This document shows positions 18,543 through 27,008 of a DNA stretch of 64,000 nt, piece after piece. The notes under the pieces are model-generated. The model was not told where the DNA came from and did no database searches. It saw only the letters and a list, made by a program, of their open reading frames with translations. The DNA comes from Burkholderia sp. Ax-1724 (GTDB taxonomy: Bacteria; Pseudomonadota; Gammaproteobacteria; Burkholderiales; Burkholderiaceae). The translations under genes were made by a program, and so were the position numbers. The stretch is from NCBI RefSeq assembly GCF_011752995.1, contig NZ_VWWL01000015.1, positions 62,001 to 126,000 of the forward strand. The letters are read 5' to 3'. Every line of letters starts with the position of its first letter. The stretch's first letter is position 1.

Positions 18543-19520
18543 TCATTTCGTATGCGAGATGCCGAGCCCGTAGAGCGTCACGGCGCTGCCGCCCGCCGGG
18601 TCCTGGCAGTAGTTGCCCGACTTGAAGTACATATTGGCGTTGTTGAAGCTCGGGTCCAGCTGGATCGACTGGCTGTGCCCCGCGGCCGTGATATCGAGCT
18701 GACCGTTCGGCTTCATCTGCATGTCGTACGAGAACTTCTCGCCGGGTTTGACGCCGGTTGCGATCGTCACGTTATGGCGGCCCGCATTCGGCGAGTTCGA
18801 GTCCATCACGCTCGCGACGATGTTGCCCTTGTCCCAATGCAGTTCGACGGGCGGACGCGGCTTGCCGCTCGACACCTGCTGGTGGATCTGGCCGAACACG
18901 ACGTCGCCGTCGGGCGGCAGCTTGTCGACCGAGACCGTTCCGCTGAGCGTCGACGTACCGCTCGACATCTTCCAGGTGCCATTTTCCGAGAGTTCGGAAC
19001 GCGGGAAATTCGAATTCGCGGTATGGGCGCCACCGCCCGGCGGCACCGTCAGCGTGATCGAACCGTTGCCGTTGTGCTGGAAATACTGGCTGTTGTAATT
19101 GCCGAGCTGGCCGCCGCTGATCGTATCCACGTGGCCGTTGCTGCCGCTCGGCAATTGCAGGCTGCCGAAGCCCGACAGGTCGACCGAGGACGGTCCACCG
19201 CCGGCTCCGTTCACGCCGCTCGGCGACGTCGTGCCTACCGACGGGGCACTGGCCGGAGGTGTACCTCCGGGGCCTGCGCTCGCGGGCGCGGGTGCGGGCG
19301 GCGAGAAACCGCCGCTGGAAGGTGTGGGAACCGACGGCGCGCCGGCACCGCCGCCGCTGCCGTTCTGGTTCTGGTACGTCTGGTTCAGGATCTGCAGGAT
19401 TTCCTGCAGCAATTCCAACATCAGCTGCTCCTGGCCGGCATTGCCGGCGCCGAAGCTGCCTGCATCCAGACCATTCAGCGAACCGGCCTGGTACGGGTTC
19501 TGAATCGCCAGATTGGACAT
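18543..19520 (-). CDS. Harpin-like N-terminus fused to PL7 alginate lyase, candidate type III-secreted lyase
   Basis: The 325-residue product has no Sec signal. Residues about 30-50 are an amphipathic Leu/Gln-rich helix, and 55-115 are Gly/Ser/Pro-rich linker, as in HrpW-type harpins, which join a harpin region to a polysaccharide-lyase domain. Residues about 115-325 match alginate lyase family PL7. Counting from the upstream GTG at 19529, the hallmark motifs are RSEL (177-180), QIH (214-216) and YFKSGNYCQ (301-309), holding the catalytic Arg, Gln, His and Tyr. The ATG at 19520 is chosen because TTGGAG lies eight bases before it; the GTG at 19529 overlaps that site. A perfect hrpII box with -10 lies upstream (19609-19669). 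HrpW proteins usually carry a pectate-lyase domain, so PL7 is unusual. Confidence 0.85.
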   Translation of the reverse strand: MSNLAIQNPYQAGSLNGLDAGSFGAGNAGQEQLMLELLQEILQILNQTYQNQNGSGGGAGAPSVPTPSSGGFSPPAPAPASAGPGGTPPASAPSVGTTSPSGVNGAGGGPSSVDLSGFGSLQLPSGSNGHVDTISGGQLGNYNSQYFQHNGNGSITLTVPPGGGAHTANSNFPRSELSENGTWKMSSGTSTLSGTVSVDKLPPDGDVVFGQIHQQVSSGKPRPPVELHWDKGNIVASVMDSNSPNAGRHNVTIATGVKPGEKFSYDMQMKPNGQLDITAAGHSQSIQLDPSFNNANMYFKSGNYCQDPAGGSAVTLYGLGISHTK

Positions 19521-19608
19521 GGTCGACACTCCAAGAATTGAGTCCGTTTGAGAAGCACCGTTCGCGTGATCGCCCGTGAGGGCTTATAACGGTCTGTAAA
19601 CCACGATC

Positions 19609-19669
19609 ACTGTATGCGGAGCGCCGGAGCATTCCGGCTCGCATCCGAAGTTTCGTCGCGTGGGGCGAA
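19609..19669 (-). promoter_or_regulatory. hrpII/PIP box plus -10 element
   Basis: On the minus strand TTCG (19669-19666), 16 bp, TTCG (19649-19646), 31 bp, then TACAGT (19614-19609), which fits YANNNT. The geometry is identical to the box at 6564-6624, including the 31-bp spacing. It drives the harpin-PL7 gene. Confidence 0.85.
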
Positions 19670-20141
19670 ATGAATGGTTGGGGGGGCGGGAGGGGGGTGG
19701 CCGCTTTTGGTAAGGGCGAACTTGAAAGCGTCCGTCACGCAATCCTGCGATTTGTGTTGCGATGTCCCCTAACCAGCGCTCCGGTCATCAAAACAAGGCA
19801 CTGTTCAACGGACTGCCAGATCGCCTGGCTGAAACTTGCTCTGTGAACAGGTTGCGTTCTGATCGCATTATCCGTACGTGGCCGCCCGGTGGGTTGGTAA
19901 AAGCGTGTTTAATCGAACCCGCTTAATACAACCGGATTTGATCATGCCAGCCTGTCAATGGCATGGGTTCCGCTACCCGCTCCCATTCGTTCATGGACGA
20001 TAGCGGCAATGCGATTAGCGGTTCTTCTTCGAAACCATCGCGCCGCCGGCTCCGACTAACGACTTCTCTACGCAATGGGTCCGGCTGGTGCGCGCGAGTT
20101 GATTCTCCGAGGAGCCGGCAGTTGCGTAGGATACGTGCCTG
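19670..20141. other. Gene-free, lower-GC stretch
   Basis: There is no convincing gene here: the short open frames lack family resemblance and ribosome sites. A G-rich run (19680-19700) lies just above the hrpII box. Base composition is lower in GC than the flanks. Confidence 0.5.
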
Positions 20142-20834
20142 TCATTCACTGTCGATTGACCACCCATGCGCCTTCAATTTGCCCAGGGCGCGTCTTGCGA
20201 CCTCGCGGGGATCACCCGAATAGCATGATTCATCGATCGCGCCTTTGTTTGTCATTGCGACTTTCGTGCAAAGGGCTTCCATTCTTTCATTCGAAACGGC
20301 GTCAACTGTTACCCGCTGGGCACCGAGTCGCGTTGCCGCGCTCGCTGCCGCATACTGTACGAAATAGCCAATGCCCTTTCCCTGCATGGCTTCCGGTAGC
20401 TCGACAACGTCATAGCCAAACGTTGATCTGTTCGTGTACGTAGGATTTTCGTTGTCGGCGGTCATCTCCTGAGTTACCGAGACAGCTTGCCCGTCAGGGG
20501 CCTGTAGATGCAACCGGAAGTTTGCCTTCGACTCGCCTGCCGGCTTGCGATCTTGTCCGATCCTTAATTTTCCGAACCGGGCATGGGACGCAGCGTAATT
20601 GACCTCGTTCATTTCGCGTTGCTCTGGTCGAACGCGCGAAACGCTGATACTCGGCATCGAGCCTGCGTCACGGGAAGGGCGCGGTGCACGAGATAAGCCC
20701 TGCAGCGGAAAGCTCGGCGACTGTTGACGTTCCCGGTTAGACCCGGGCCTGACGGCTTGCGAACCAGGCTGGTTGTCGTACGGAGCGACAACGTCGGTAC
20801 TAACAGTAATAGCTCTCGATGCACAGATTCCCAT
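20142..20834 (-). CDS. GNAT-like acetyltransferase with N-terminal acylation motif, candidate effector
   Basis: This 230-residue protein begins MGICAS: Gly2 and Ser6 fit the eukaryotic N-myristoylation consensus, and Cys4 fits adjacent palmitoylation, as in many effectors targeted to plant plasma membrane. Residues about 10-75 are polar, Ser/Pro/Arg-rich and disordered. Residues about 80-225 resemble a GNAT fold, with the acetyl-CoA loop Q151-G-K-G-I-G156 followed by a helix, then TVDAVSN. The GNAT call is moderate. The ATG at 20834 has GAGG four bases and AAGGA further upstream, which supports this exact start. GC is clearly below the neighbours, consistent with transfer. No perfect hrpII box is present upstream. 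Confidence 0.65.
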   Translation of the reverse strand: MGICASRAITVSTDVVAPYDNQPGSQAVRPGSNRERQQSPSFPLQGLSRAPRPSRDAGSMPSISVSRVRPEQREMNEVNYAASHARFGKLRIGQDRKPAGESKANFRLHLQAPDGQAVSVTQEMTADNENPTYTNRSTFGYDVVELPEAMQGKGIGYFVQYAAASAATRLGAQRVTVDAVSNERMEALCTKVAMTNKGAIDESCYSGDPREVARRALGKLKAHGWSIDSE

Positions 20835-20846
20835 TGAACCTCATCC

Positions 20847-21094
20847 TTAGGTCGTCAACACAAATGCCATGATATAGGCCTTATCGAATTCGCGTTGATA
20901 GTCCGACAATACTTCGAGCTGATCGCTTGCCATGCAATAGGTGCAAGGACGGAATGAATGTATGTGACCTTCCTGCTGGATTCCCAACCCCCAAACCGAG
21001 CCAGGAGCAAGGCGCGCCGATCTCTCCAACGATGTCGAACTTCTGAAGCTCCTCCGGTCGCTTCGGTGCGAATATCACGCCCGCCCTCGTTCAC
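20847..21094 (-). pseudogene. Frameshifted small gene remnant
   Basis: Two minus-strand frames join into one plausible protein of about 75 residues. The frame starting near 21078 reads PEELQKFDIVGEIGAPCSWL, and a second frame continues as GLGIQQEGHIHSF and runs to a stop at 20847. The switch lies at a GGGGG run near 21000, where both frames spell a similar GLG. This suggests a one-base indel. I do not recognise the family. It sits directly upstream of the GNAT-like gene. Confidence 0.4.
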
Positions 21095-21173
21095 TCATGC
21101 CACCGCATTCACCTCTCGCGGACGCCCCGGCAAACCGCGCCCATAGCGCGGCTTTTCCGGGGCGTGTCTGGTA

Positions 21174-22373
21174 CTACTGTGCTTCCGGCAAACCGAACAG
21201 GAATGGCGGAACACCCTGGCCAAGCAGATACCCGCCAAGCACACCCGCCGTATCGTCTTCGTTCTGGGTAATATGGTTGGCAGCGACCAGCATGGCGCGC
21301 ATCCACAATTGCGCCGGGTTGCTCAGCGCAACCGCGCGCGCACTGAGCTTCTTCCACAGCATGAGCGAAGCATCGAGGCAATCCTTGCCGCAGCGCTGAA
21401 TTTCAAGGGCGTGATAGACGCGATCGTTCAGAGGCACCAACTCGCCTTGGCTAACGTGAGCCGATGCTTCCGCATAGACCTGCGCGAGGCGTGCCTGTGC
21501 CGAGCGGACCAGCAATGCGGCGTTGCCGAGCTTGTCCTTCACGTACGGGTTCTGTGCCGCGCCCCCCGGCCCCATGACATTCTGGCGCGACGTCATCTGT
21601 TCGATGTACAGATCGATCATGCCGCGTGCGTAGCCGATGATGACCGACGACACCGCCCCATAGAAAACCTGGCTGAACGGGTACAGATACGGCTCCGGCC
21701 GGTTGGATTTCCGATAGTCGACGATGCTGTGCGAACGATAATCCGGCACGAATGCCTCGCCCTTGATACGCACGCTCTTACTCCCGGTACCGCCGAGTCC
21801 GACGACATGCCAGTCGTCGATAATCTCGTAGTCGTCGCGCGACACGAGGAAGGCGCGGTGATCGCGAGGATTGCCTTTTTCGTCGAGCGCAAACGCACCC
21901 AGCATGGCACCGCCTTCGGCGTGATCGCACCCACTGGAGGTTCGCCATTCGCCGCTCACGAGCCATCCGCCTTCCACCCGGCGACATTTCCCGAACGGAG
22001 CATAAGACGAAGCGACCAGGATATTCGGGTCCGTTGCCCACAATGCTTCCCCCGCGCGCGGGTCCATCGTACCGAACTCCCACTGGTGGACACCCAGAAT
22101 CATCATGTTCCACGCGCTGGATGGGCACCCTCTGCCAAGTTCCATCAGTACCCTGGAGAATACGCCCGGGTCCATTTCCCATCCCCCCCAGCGCCTCGGT
22201 TGCAGTATCTTGAAGAAACCGGCCTGCCTGAAGGCCTCGATCGTCTCTGCTGGCACACTGCGCGCCTGTTCTACTTCAGCGGCGCTGGCACGTAGTGCAG
22301 GAATCATTGCGTTGGCGCGCGCAACCAGTTCCTTCACCGACGGCGCGTAAATCATTTCGTTAGCGACATTCAT
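21174..22373 (-). CDS. Flavin-dependent monooxygenase, oxygenase component (HsaA/HpaB-C2 type, acyl-CoA dehydrogenase fold)
   Basis: The 399-residue protein belongs to the acyl-CoA dehydrogenase-fold group-D monooxygenases that use reduced flavin from a partner to ortho-hydroxylate phenols (HsaA, C2-type 4-hydroxyphenylacetate hydroxylase). The residue stretches QAGFFKILQPRRWGG, CPSSAWNMMILGVHQWE and FVPDYRSHS are typical. The ATG at 22373 follows AAGGAG/AAGGAAGG and overlaps the reductase gene by 14 bp, so the two are translationally coupled. It is last in a leftward trio behind a sigma-54 promoter. The phenolic substrate is unknown. Confidence 0.85.
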   Translation of the reverse strand: MNVANEMIYAPSVKELVARANAMIPALRASAAEVEQARSVPAETIEAFRQAGFFKILQPRRWGGWEMDPGVFSRVLMELGRGCPSSAWNMMILGVHQWEFGTMDPRAGEALWATDPNILVASSYAPFGKCRRVEGGWLVSGEWRTSSGCDHAEGGAMLGAFALDEKGNPRDHRAFLVSRDDYEIIDDWHVVGLGGTGSKSVRIKGEAFVPDYRSHSIVDYRKSNRPEPYLYPFSQVFYGAVSSVIIGYARGMIDLYIEQMTSRQNVMGPGGAAQNPYVKDKLGNAALLVRSAQARLAQVYAEASAHVSQGELVPLNDRVYHALEIQRCGKDCLDASLMLWKKLSARAVALSNPAQLWMRAMLVAANHITQNEDDTAGVLGGYLLGQGVPPFLFGLPEAQ

Positions 22374-22923
22374 TTCCTTCCTTCTCCTTAACACTCGAAT
22401 CGTCGACAAGCGCGCTGAACTGCCCGTGCGCGTACACGAGCGGCGCTGTGTCGACTTCTCCTACAACGACACTCTCCACGTCGCAAATCAAAATGGAATG
22501 CGTGCCTGCCTGGACCATCTCGGCTATGTGGCACTGGAAGCTCGCCAGTGCGCCGGACAATGCCGGCACCTTGCCTTTCCACATACTCGTCGCGAATCGA
22601 TCCGGCCCGCTGACATCCGGCACCATCCCTGCAAAACGTCGAGCGATATCCACGTCGCTCGCGGACAGCACGTTCACGCATAGAGCACGCGCCTTTTCGA
22701 AGGCCGTATACGCGGACACCTTGCGGTTCACGCAAGCCAGCAGGCGCGGCGGCTCCGCGGACAACGAGGTCACGGCCGTCGCCGTCAACCCGACCGGCAT
22801 CCCGTCCAGATCGGACGTCAGCACACAAACGCCGGCTGCCAGGCGGCGCATTCCCTGTCGGAAGCAATCCGGCAACGTATCGATGCGCCGCACCGGCGTT
22901 TTCGCTAGCGCAGTTTCAGCCAT
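22360..22923 (-). CDS. Flavin reductase of two-component monooxygenase (HsaB/HpaC-like)
   Basis: This 187-residue flavin:NAD(P)H reductase (PF01613) supplies FMNH2 or FADH2 to the oxygenase encoded just downstream. It shows the family core FRQGMRRLAAGVCVLTS near 21-37, VGLTATAVTSLSAEPPRLLACVN near 44-66 and HGQFSAL near the end. It is the middle gene of the trio, 137 bp after the dioxygenase. Confidence 0.9.
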   Translation of the reverse strand: MAETALAKTPVRRIDTLPDCFRQGMRRLAAGVCVLTSDLDGMPVGLTATAVTSLSAEPPRLLACVNRKVSAYTAFEKARALCVNVLSASDVDIARRFAGMVPDVSGPDRFATSMWKGKVPALSGALASFQCHIAEMVQAGTHSILICDVESVVVGEVDTAPLVYAHGQFSALVDDSSVKEKEGNECR

Positions 22924-23060
22924 ATTCTGTATTCCTGAATTGAAGAACCGATCCGTTATTCGTGATGCACGGACCGCACCGTGTCACTCGCACGGTGCGC
23001 TGCACGGAATACCTTTGGTGGAATCGGGGCGTCGTGACAGCCTGCCCGAACGCGAACCGC

Positions 23061-23960
23061 TTACACGGACATGGCCGGAGGCCGATGGCCCCAGTCGCTC
23101 AGCTGACTGTAGTTTTTCACTTCCCACGCAAGGTCGTCGATGACGACACCGCCATAGCCATACTCGAGTCCGAAACCCGACGGCGTCTGGACGTAAAAGG
23201 AGAACATCTGGTCATTGGGATGATGTCCCAATCCCGCGTGGATCGTCAGACCGGCATTCAGGCAGCGGTCATAGGCCATACCCACATCGTCGATGCTCTG
23301 CACCTCAAGCAGCACGTGGTGCAGCCGCTTCGGGAAAGGCATGGATGCTGTGGCCAGCGAATGATGGCGCCCCGTTCGCGTGTGAAAAAAAGTCGCATCG
23401 ATCATCACACCGGGCATGGTATGCGAATCGCGAATCGTGTCGCTGATACGAAGGCCGAGCACGTTCTTATAGAAGTCGAGCGACCTAACGTAGTCTTTCG
23501 AAACGGGCAGGATATGTCCCATGCCGAGGCGTCCCGTCTCGAATCCCGCTCCCTTTAGTCGCGCCGAGTGAAACGGCGCAGAACCCGGGGCATAGGTCGG
23601 GCCGCAATAAAATTCATGGACGAAGCCATTCGGGTCGTCGCAACAGAAGACACGCTCCACCTGCCGGCTCGCGGCAAGGTCCTTGCCGCCATCGCGGACC
23701 GGAAGACCCGTGCTCTTCAGTCGCGTGATGTAGGCATGCAACTCGTCCTCCGTATCGAACTGCCAGCCTGCCGCGGCAATGTCGTCGTCGCGCCCCTCCT
23801 CCAGCAGGATGCGCTGCGCGTACTCGTCCATACGCAAGCCAAGTGAACCGGAATTTCGCTGGCCCGCCATCAGGCCAAGCACGTCAACTGCAAAATCCTC
23901 CCATTTCCTCAAATTGCTCACCTGGAACACGGTGTATCCCAGGCTTGAAAGCTCCGACAT
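23061..23960 (-). CDS. Type I extradiol dioxygenase (BphC/HsaC-like)
   Basis: This 299-residue two-domain vicinal-oxygen-chelate enzyme cleaves catechols next to the diol using Fe(II). The ligands H149 (LGMGHIL), H215 (RLHHVLLEV) and E266 (GFGLEYG) are all present, and the signature HHPNDQMFSFYVQTPSG precedes the glutamate. Length matches BphC/HsaC (about 290-300). It is the first gene after the sigma-54 promoter at 24020-24035. No ring-fission hydrolase, hydratase or aldolase follows, so the fate of the product is not encoded nearby. Confidence 0.92.
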   Translation of the reverse strand: MSELSSLGYTVFQVSNLRKWEDFAVDVLGLMAGQRNSGSLGLRMDEYAQRILLEEGRDDDIAAAGWQFDTEDELHAYITRLKSTGLPVRDGGKDLAASRQVERVFCCDDPNGFVHEFYCGPTYAPGSAPFHSARLKGAGFETGRLGMGHILPVSKDYVRSLDFYKNVLGLRISDTIRDSHTMPGVMIDATFFHTRTGRHHSLATASMPFPKRLHHVLLEVQSIDDVGMAYDRCLNAGLTIHAGLGHHPNDQMFSFYVQTPSGFGLEYGYGGVVIDDLAWEVKNYSQLSDWGHRPPAMSV

Positions 23961-24019
23961 GATTACTGCTCCTTCAAGGGGTTTCTTGCGCAGCCACTAT
24001 CGCGCCACCGGATCTATCA

Positions 24020-24035
24020 AGCAATCATCATGCCA
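24020..24035 (-). promoter_or_regulatory. Sigma-54 -24/-12 promoter
   Basis: On the minus strand TGGCATG, four bases, then TTGCT: GG and GC are exactly 10 bp apart, matching TGGCAYR-N4-TTGCW. It lies about 60 bp before the dioxygenase ATG. The divergent gene encodes a sigma-54 activator. Confidence 0.85.
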
Positions 24036-24039
24036 TCAC

Positions 24040-24064
24040 AGAAATGATGCATCGCATCATTTCT
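24040..24064. repeat. Perfect 11-bp palindrome upstream of the sigma-54 promoter
   Basis: AGAAATGATGC, ATC, then its exact complement, ending only 4 bp above the -24 element. It may bind the divergent activator or another factor, although XylR-type enhancers usually lie 100-200 bp upstream. Confidence 0.6.
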
Positions 24065-24243
24065 CATTTTCCGTTAAAACTATGAAAAATATAAAACTTA
24101 GAACATCGACAATGTTGCATTGCAATATAAAACCACAAATCGGTCGCGGTTGATTTTTCGCGGTACCTGAAAAAAAATGATGCCCCACTGCAAAATTTTT
24201 AACCTCCTTTGGCAGGCCGCCCGGCAAGCCAAGGGAGACATCG

Positions 24244-25986
24244 ATGCCGAAAGCACTCAGCCGCATGGACTTCCCCGATATCGCACTACTCAAAGACAAG
24301 CTCCATTTCAATCCCGAGCGGGCGCAGATCTATCTGGGCAAGCAGCGCATGATCATGATGCATCTCGCCGCGCTCAACGATTTGCGCGGCGAACTGATTG
24401 CCTCACTCGGCAGTTATTCCGCCAGAGCGATCCTGACTCGCATCGGGTTTTCTTCAGGCACACGCGACGCGGAGACAGCACTACAACTTCATGCACCGGG
24501 CGCCGCTATATTCGATTTGCTGGCGCGAGGCCCGCAGCTTCATGCGCTACAGGGGGTCGCCCTCTCCAAGCTGATCAGCGCGGACCTGGACGTGACGCAA
24601 GGGCGCTGCCGTCTGGAATTCCTGTGGGAACATTCATTCGAAGACGAAGACCACCGACTGTCGCATAGCTTCAGTTCGACGCCCGCATGCTGGCTACAGA
24701 CCGGATACGCAAGCGGCTTCCTGAGCGCCTGCATGGGGAAGCTGATCCTCGTGCGGGAAATCGGCTGTCGGGCAATGGGGCACGACGTGTGCCATGTCAT
24801 CGCCCAGCCGGCAAGCGAATGGGCCGATCCGGAGACGGAGCTGCAGTTCCTGAACGCGCCAGTCATGGATCATGTGCCTGATTTCAAGGCAAAGGAAAGA
24901 AGAGAAAAGCGACGCGTGGCGGCACTCCCGCATGAACAGTCCAAGGGTAAGTCGGAGATAGTTGGCATGTCGCCGGCTTTCCAGGCTGTTGTCCAGAAGA
25001 TCAACCGTGTGGCACCAACCGGGGCGACCGCACTGTTGCTGGGGGAAAGCGGCGTCGGCAAGAGCGCTTTGGCCCGCCTGCTGCACGAGCGGAGTCACCG
25101 GGCGGCGCAGCAGTTCGTGGCCATAAACTGCGCGGCCATTCCCGAGAGCTTGATGGAAGCCGAACTGTTTGGTGTGGAGCGCGGCGCTTTCACCGGTGCC
25201 GAGGCCGCCCGTGCAGGGCGTTTCGAACTCGCCGAGAATGGCACTCTGTTTCTGGATGAGATCGCGACCCTGCCGCTTACCGCGCAAGGCAAATTGCTGC
25301 GCGTACTGGAAACGGGAGAGTTCGAACGCCTCGGCAGCGGCACGGCCCGGCACGCTGACGTTCGCATCATTGCCGCAACCAACGAGGATCTTTGGGGCGC
25401 CGTGCGGGCAGGCCATTTCCGGGAAGACCTGTTCTTCCGCCTATATGTTTTCCCGATTCAGATTCCGCCGCTGCGGCAACGCAAGGAAGATATCCCGGTG
25501 CTTATTGCGCACTTCGTCGAGCGCTATTCGAAGGCCTACGACCGCCAGGTCCACGGACTCGCGCCGGAAGCCATGGCCACGCTGCTCTCGTACCCCTGGC
25601 CCGGCAATATCCGTGAGCTTTCGAATGTCCTCGAGCGTGCAATCATTCTCAGCGACAACGACCGGCCGCTCGACCTTTCACATGTCATTACGATGAAGGA
25701 GCTTTCGCGCGAGCGTACGCAAACGGATCACATCGTGTCGATTCCTTCGGAAAAGAGCACCGCAGAAGCGGCTCCCGCTTTGCATCGGGACGAGGCGGAA
25801 CCGGATCACTCGGCAATCGTGAGCGAACTCATGCGCCGCCATGGCGTCACTCTCGCTCAGATGGAAAGGACGATGGTCAGCGCCGCGGTCGATCAGGCCG
25901 GAGGTAATGCCTCACGGGCAGCCGCGATTCTCGGCATCACACGCGGTCAGTTGGCGTACCGAAGAAAACAGCTCGCACCTTCGTAA
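24244..25986 (+). CDS. XylR/DmpR-family sigma-54-dependent activator
   Basis: The 580-residue regulator has an XylR_N aromatic-sensing domain (about 10-125), a V4R domain (about 145-200), a linker, an AAA+ domain with Walker A GESGVGKS (267-274) and the sigma-54-contact loop GAFTGA (314-319), and a C-terminal Fis-type HTH (about 540-575). Proteins of this layout bind an aromatic ligand directly and then drive -24/-12 promoters. It is divergent from the phenol-type trio and its promoter, which identifies its target. GGGAG lies eight bases before the ATG. Confidence 0.95.
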   Translation: MPKALSRMDFPDIALLKDKLHFNPERAQIYLGKQRMIMMHLAALNDLRGELIASLGSYSARAILTRIGFSSGTRDAETALQLHAPGAAIFDLLARGPQLHALQGVALSKLISADLDVTQGRCRLEFLWEHSFEDEDHRLSHSFSSTPACWLQTGYASGFLSACMGKLILVREIGCRAMGHDVCHVIAQPASEWADPETELQFLNAPVMDHVPDFKAKERREKRRVAALPHEQSKGKSEIVGMSPAFQAVVQKINRVAPTGATALLLGESGVGKSALARLLHERSHRAAQQFVAINCAAIPESLMEAELFGVERGAFTGAEAARAGRFELAENGTLFLDEIATLPLTAQGKLLRVLETGEFERLGSGTARHADVRIIAATNEDLWGAVRAGHFREDLFFRLYVFPIQIPPLRQRKEDIPVLIAHFVERYSKAYDRQVHGLAPEAMATLLSYPWPGNIRELSNVLERAIILSDNDRPLDLSHVITMKELSRERTQTDHIVSIPSEKSTAEAAPALHRDEAEPDHSAIVSELMRRHGVTLAQMERTMVSAAVDQAGGNASRAAAILGITRGQLAYRRKQLAPS

Positions 25987-26018
25987 TACGCCCCTGCCCA
26001 CTGCCTACCCTACCGGAC

Positions 26019-26906
26019 CTACCCGTTTTCGAAAAAATTCGTAGACCCCATTTGCAAACTGGACGAGCGCCGGTTTTGCATGACGACGAGACGCTCCATG
26101 AAGGCGAGGTCTTTCTCCTTGATATCGAAGGCGGCTTCGACCCAGTCTTCAGTAGTCGCCAGCAATTCCGCACGACACAACGGCAACACGCGTTGGCGCG
26201 CGCGTATCATGGCGCGAATGCCGTTCAGTTTCGGGCGCAGTTTGTCGATGAAGGTATGCATCGCGGCTTGGGCATCGCCCGGCTTGAATACCTGATCGAC
26301 GAGCCCCTTCTCCGCATGCCATTGCGCCGTATGCGACTCGCCCGCGCCGATCAGCTCTTCGGCGAGCAGCATGCCTGCCTTGCGAGCGACGAGCGAATAC
26401 CCGCCCATACCGGGAAAGAGATTGAACGCGATTTCCGGGAACCCCATTTGTACGTCGCGCTGAGCGAGCAGGAAATGATGTGCAAGCGCTGCCTCGAACC
26501 CTCCGCCAAGTGCGGTTCCTTCGACCATCGCAAGCGAAATGGCCCCGGTATCGAACCCTCGCGCTGCTGCATACACGCAGTCGACGCAGGCCTGTGCGTA
26601 GGCCATCAGCTCCTGGCGTTTTCCCATGCGAATCGCTTTCGCCAAGAAATCGAGGTCCCCGCCGACATTGAACATCGTCGGAACCTTTGAGCCGGTGACC
26701 CAGAAGTCGATCGGCACATCGGATTCCCGGGCGGCCTGGGCGAGTTCGAGAATTTCACGCACGAGTTCGACATTGAAGCAGGGGCGCGGCCGCGGGTGCA
26801 ACATCACCCACAGGATGTTGCGCCCCTCCTCGTAGCAAGCGGAGATTTGCGATAGATTGCCTGTTTTTTTGAATTGCCGATACGCGTTCTTCTGAGGCAT
26901 ATTCAT
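26019..26906 (-). CDS. rpfF: RpfF-type DSF/BDSF synthase (crotonase fold)
   Basis: This 295-residue crotonase-family enzyme makes cis-2-unsaturated fatty-acid signals from acyl-ACP by dehydration and thioester cleavage. It closely follows the Burkholderia BDSF synthase along its length (YEEGRNILWVMLHPRPRPCF, FDFWVTGS-like and FNVGGDL motifs, LFPGMGGYSL, NGIRAM). The two catalytic glutamates correspond to E138 (GGGFEAAL) and E158 (GFPEIAFN), 20 residues apart as in Xanthomonas RpfF. The start at 26906 is chosen over an upstream in-frame ATG because AAAGAGA precedes it and homology begins there. It stands alone: no rpfR/rpfC sensor is adjacent, and it is convergent with the sigma-54 activator. 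Confidence 0.85.
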   Translation of the reverse strand: MNMPQKNAYRQFKKTGNLSQISACYEEGRNILWVMLHPRPRPCFNVELVREILELAQAARESDVPIDFWVTGSKVPTMFNVGGDLDFLAKAIRMGKRQELMAYAQACVDCVYAAARGFDTGAISLAMVEGTALGGGFEAALAHHFLLAQRDVQMGFPEIAFNLFPGMGGYSLVARKAGMLLAEELIGAGESHTAQWHAEKGLVDQVFKPGDAQAAMHTFIDKLRPKLNGIRAMIRARQRVLPLCRAELLATTEDWVEAAFDIKEKDLAFMERLVVMQNRRSSSLQMGSTNFFENG

Positions 26907-27008
26907 TTTGAATTTCTCTTTCAAAATAGAAATATGGATTAAGCAACGCACACTCAAAAACTGCAATCCTGCTTAGCACCTCCAACCATTCGGGAATCTA
27001 TTTTCTAC

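Noticed and set aside
20885-20907. hrpII-like box before the GNAT-like gene
   Set aside because: GTCG-N15-TTCG on the minus strand has both a base mismatch and wrong spacing.
24222-24241. Plus-strand sigma-54 site before the activator gene (TGGCAGG...GGCAA)
   Set aside because: GG and GC are 11 rather than 10 bp apart, and it overlaps the ribosome-site region of the gene.
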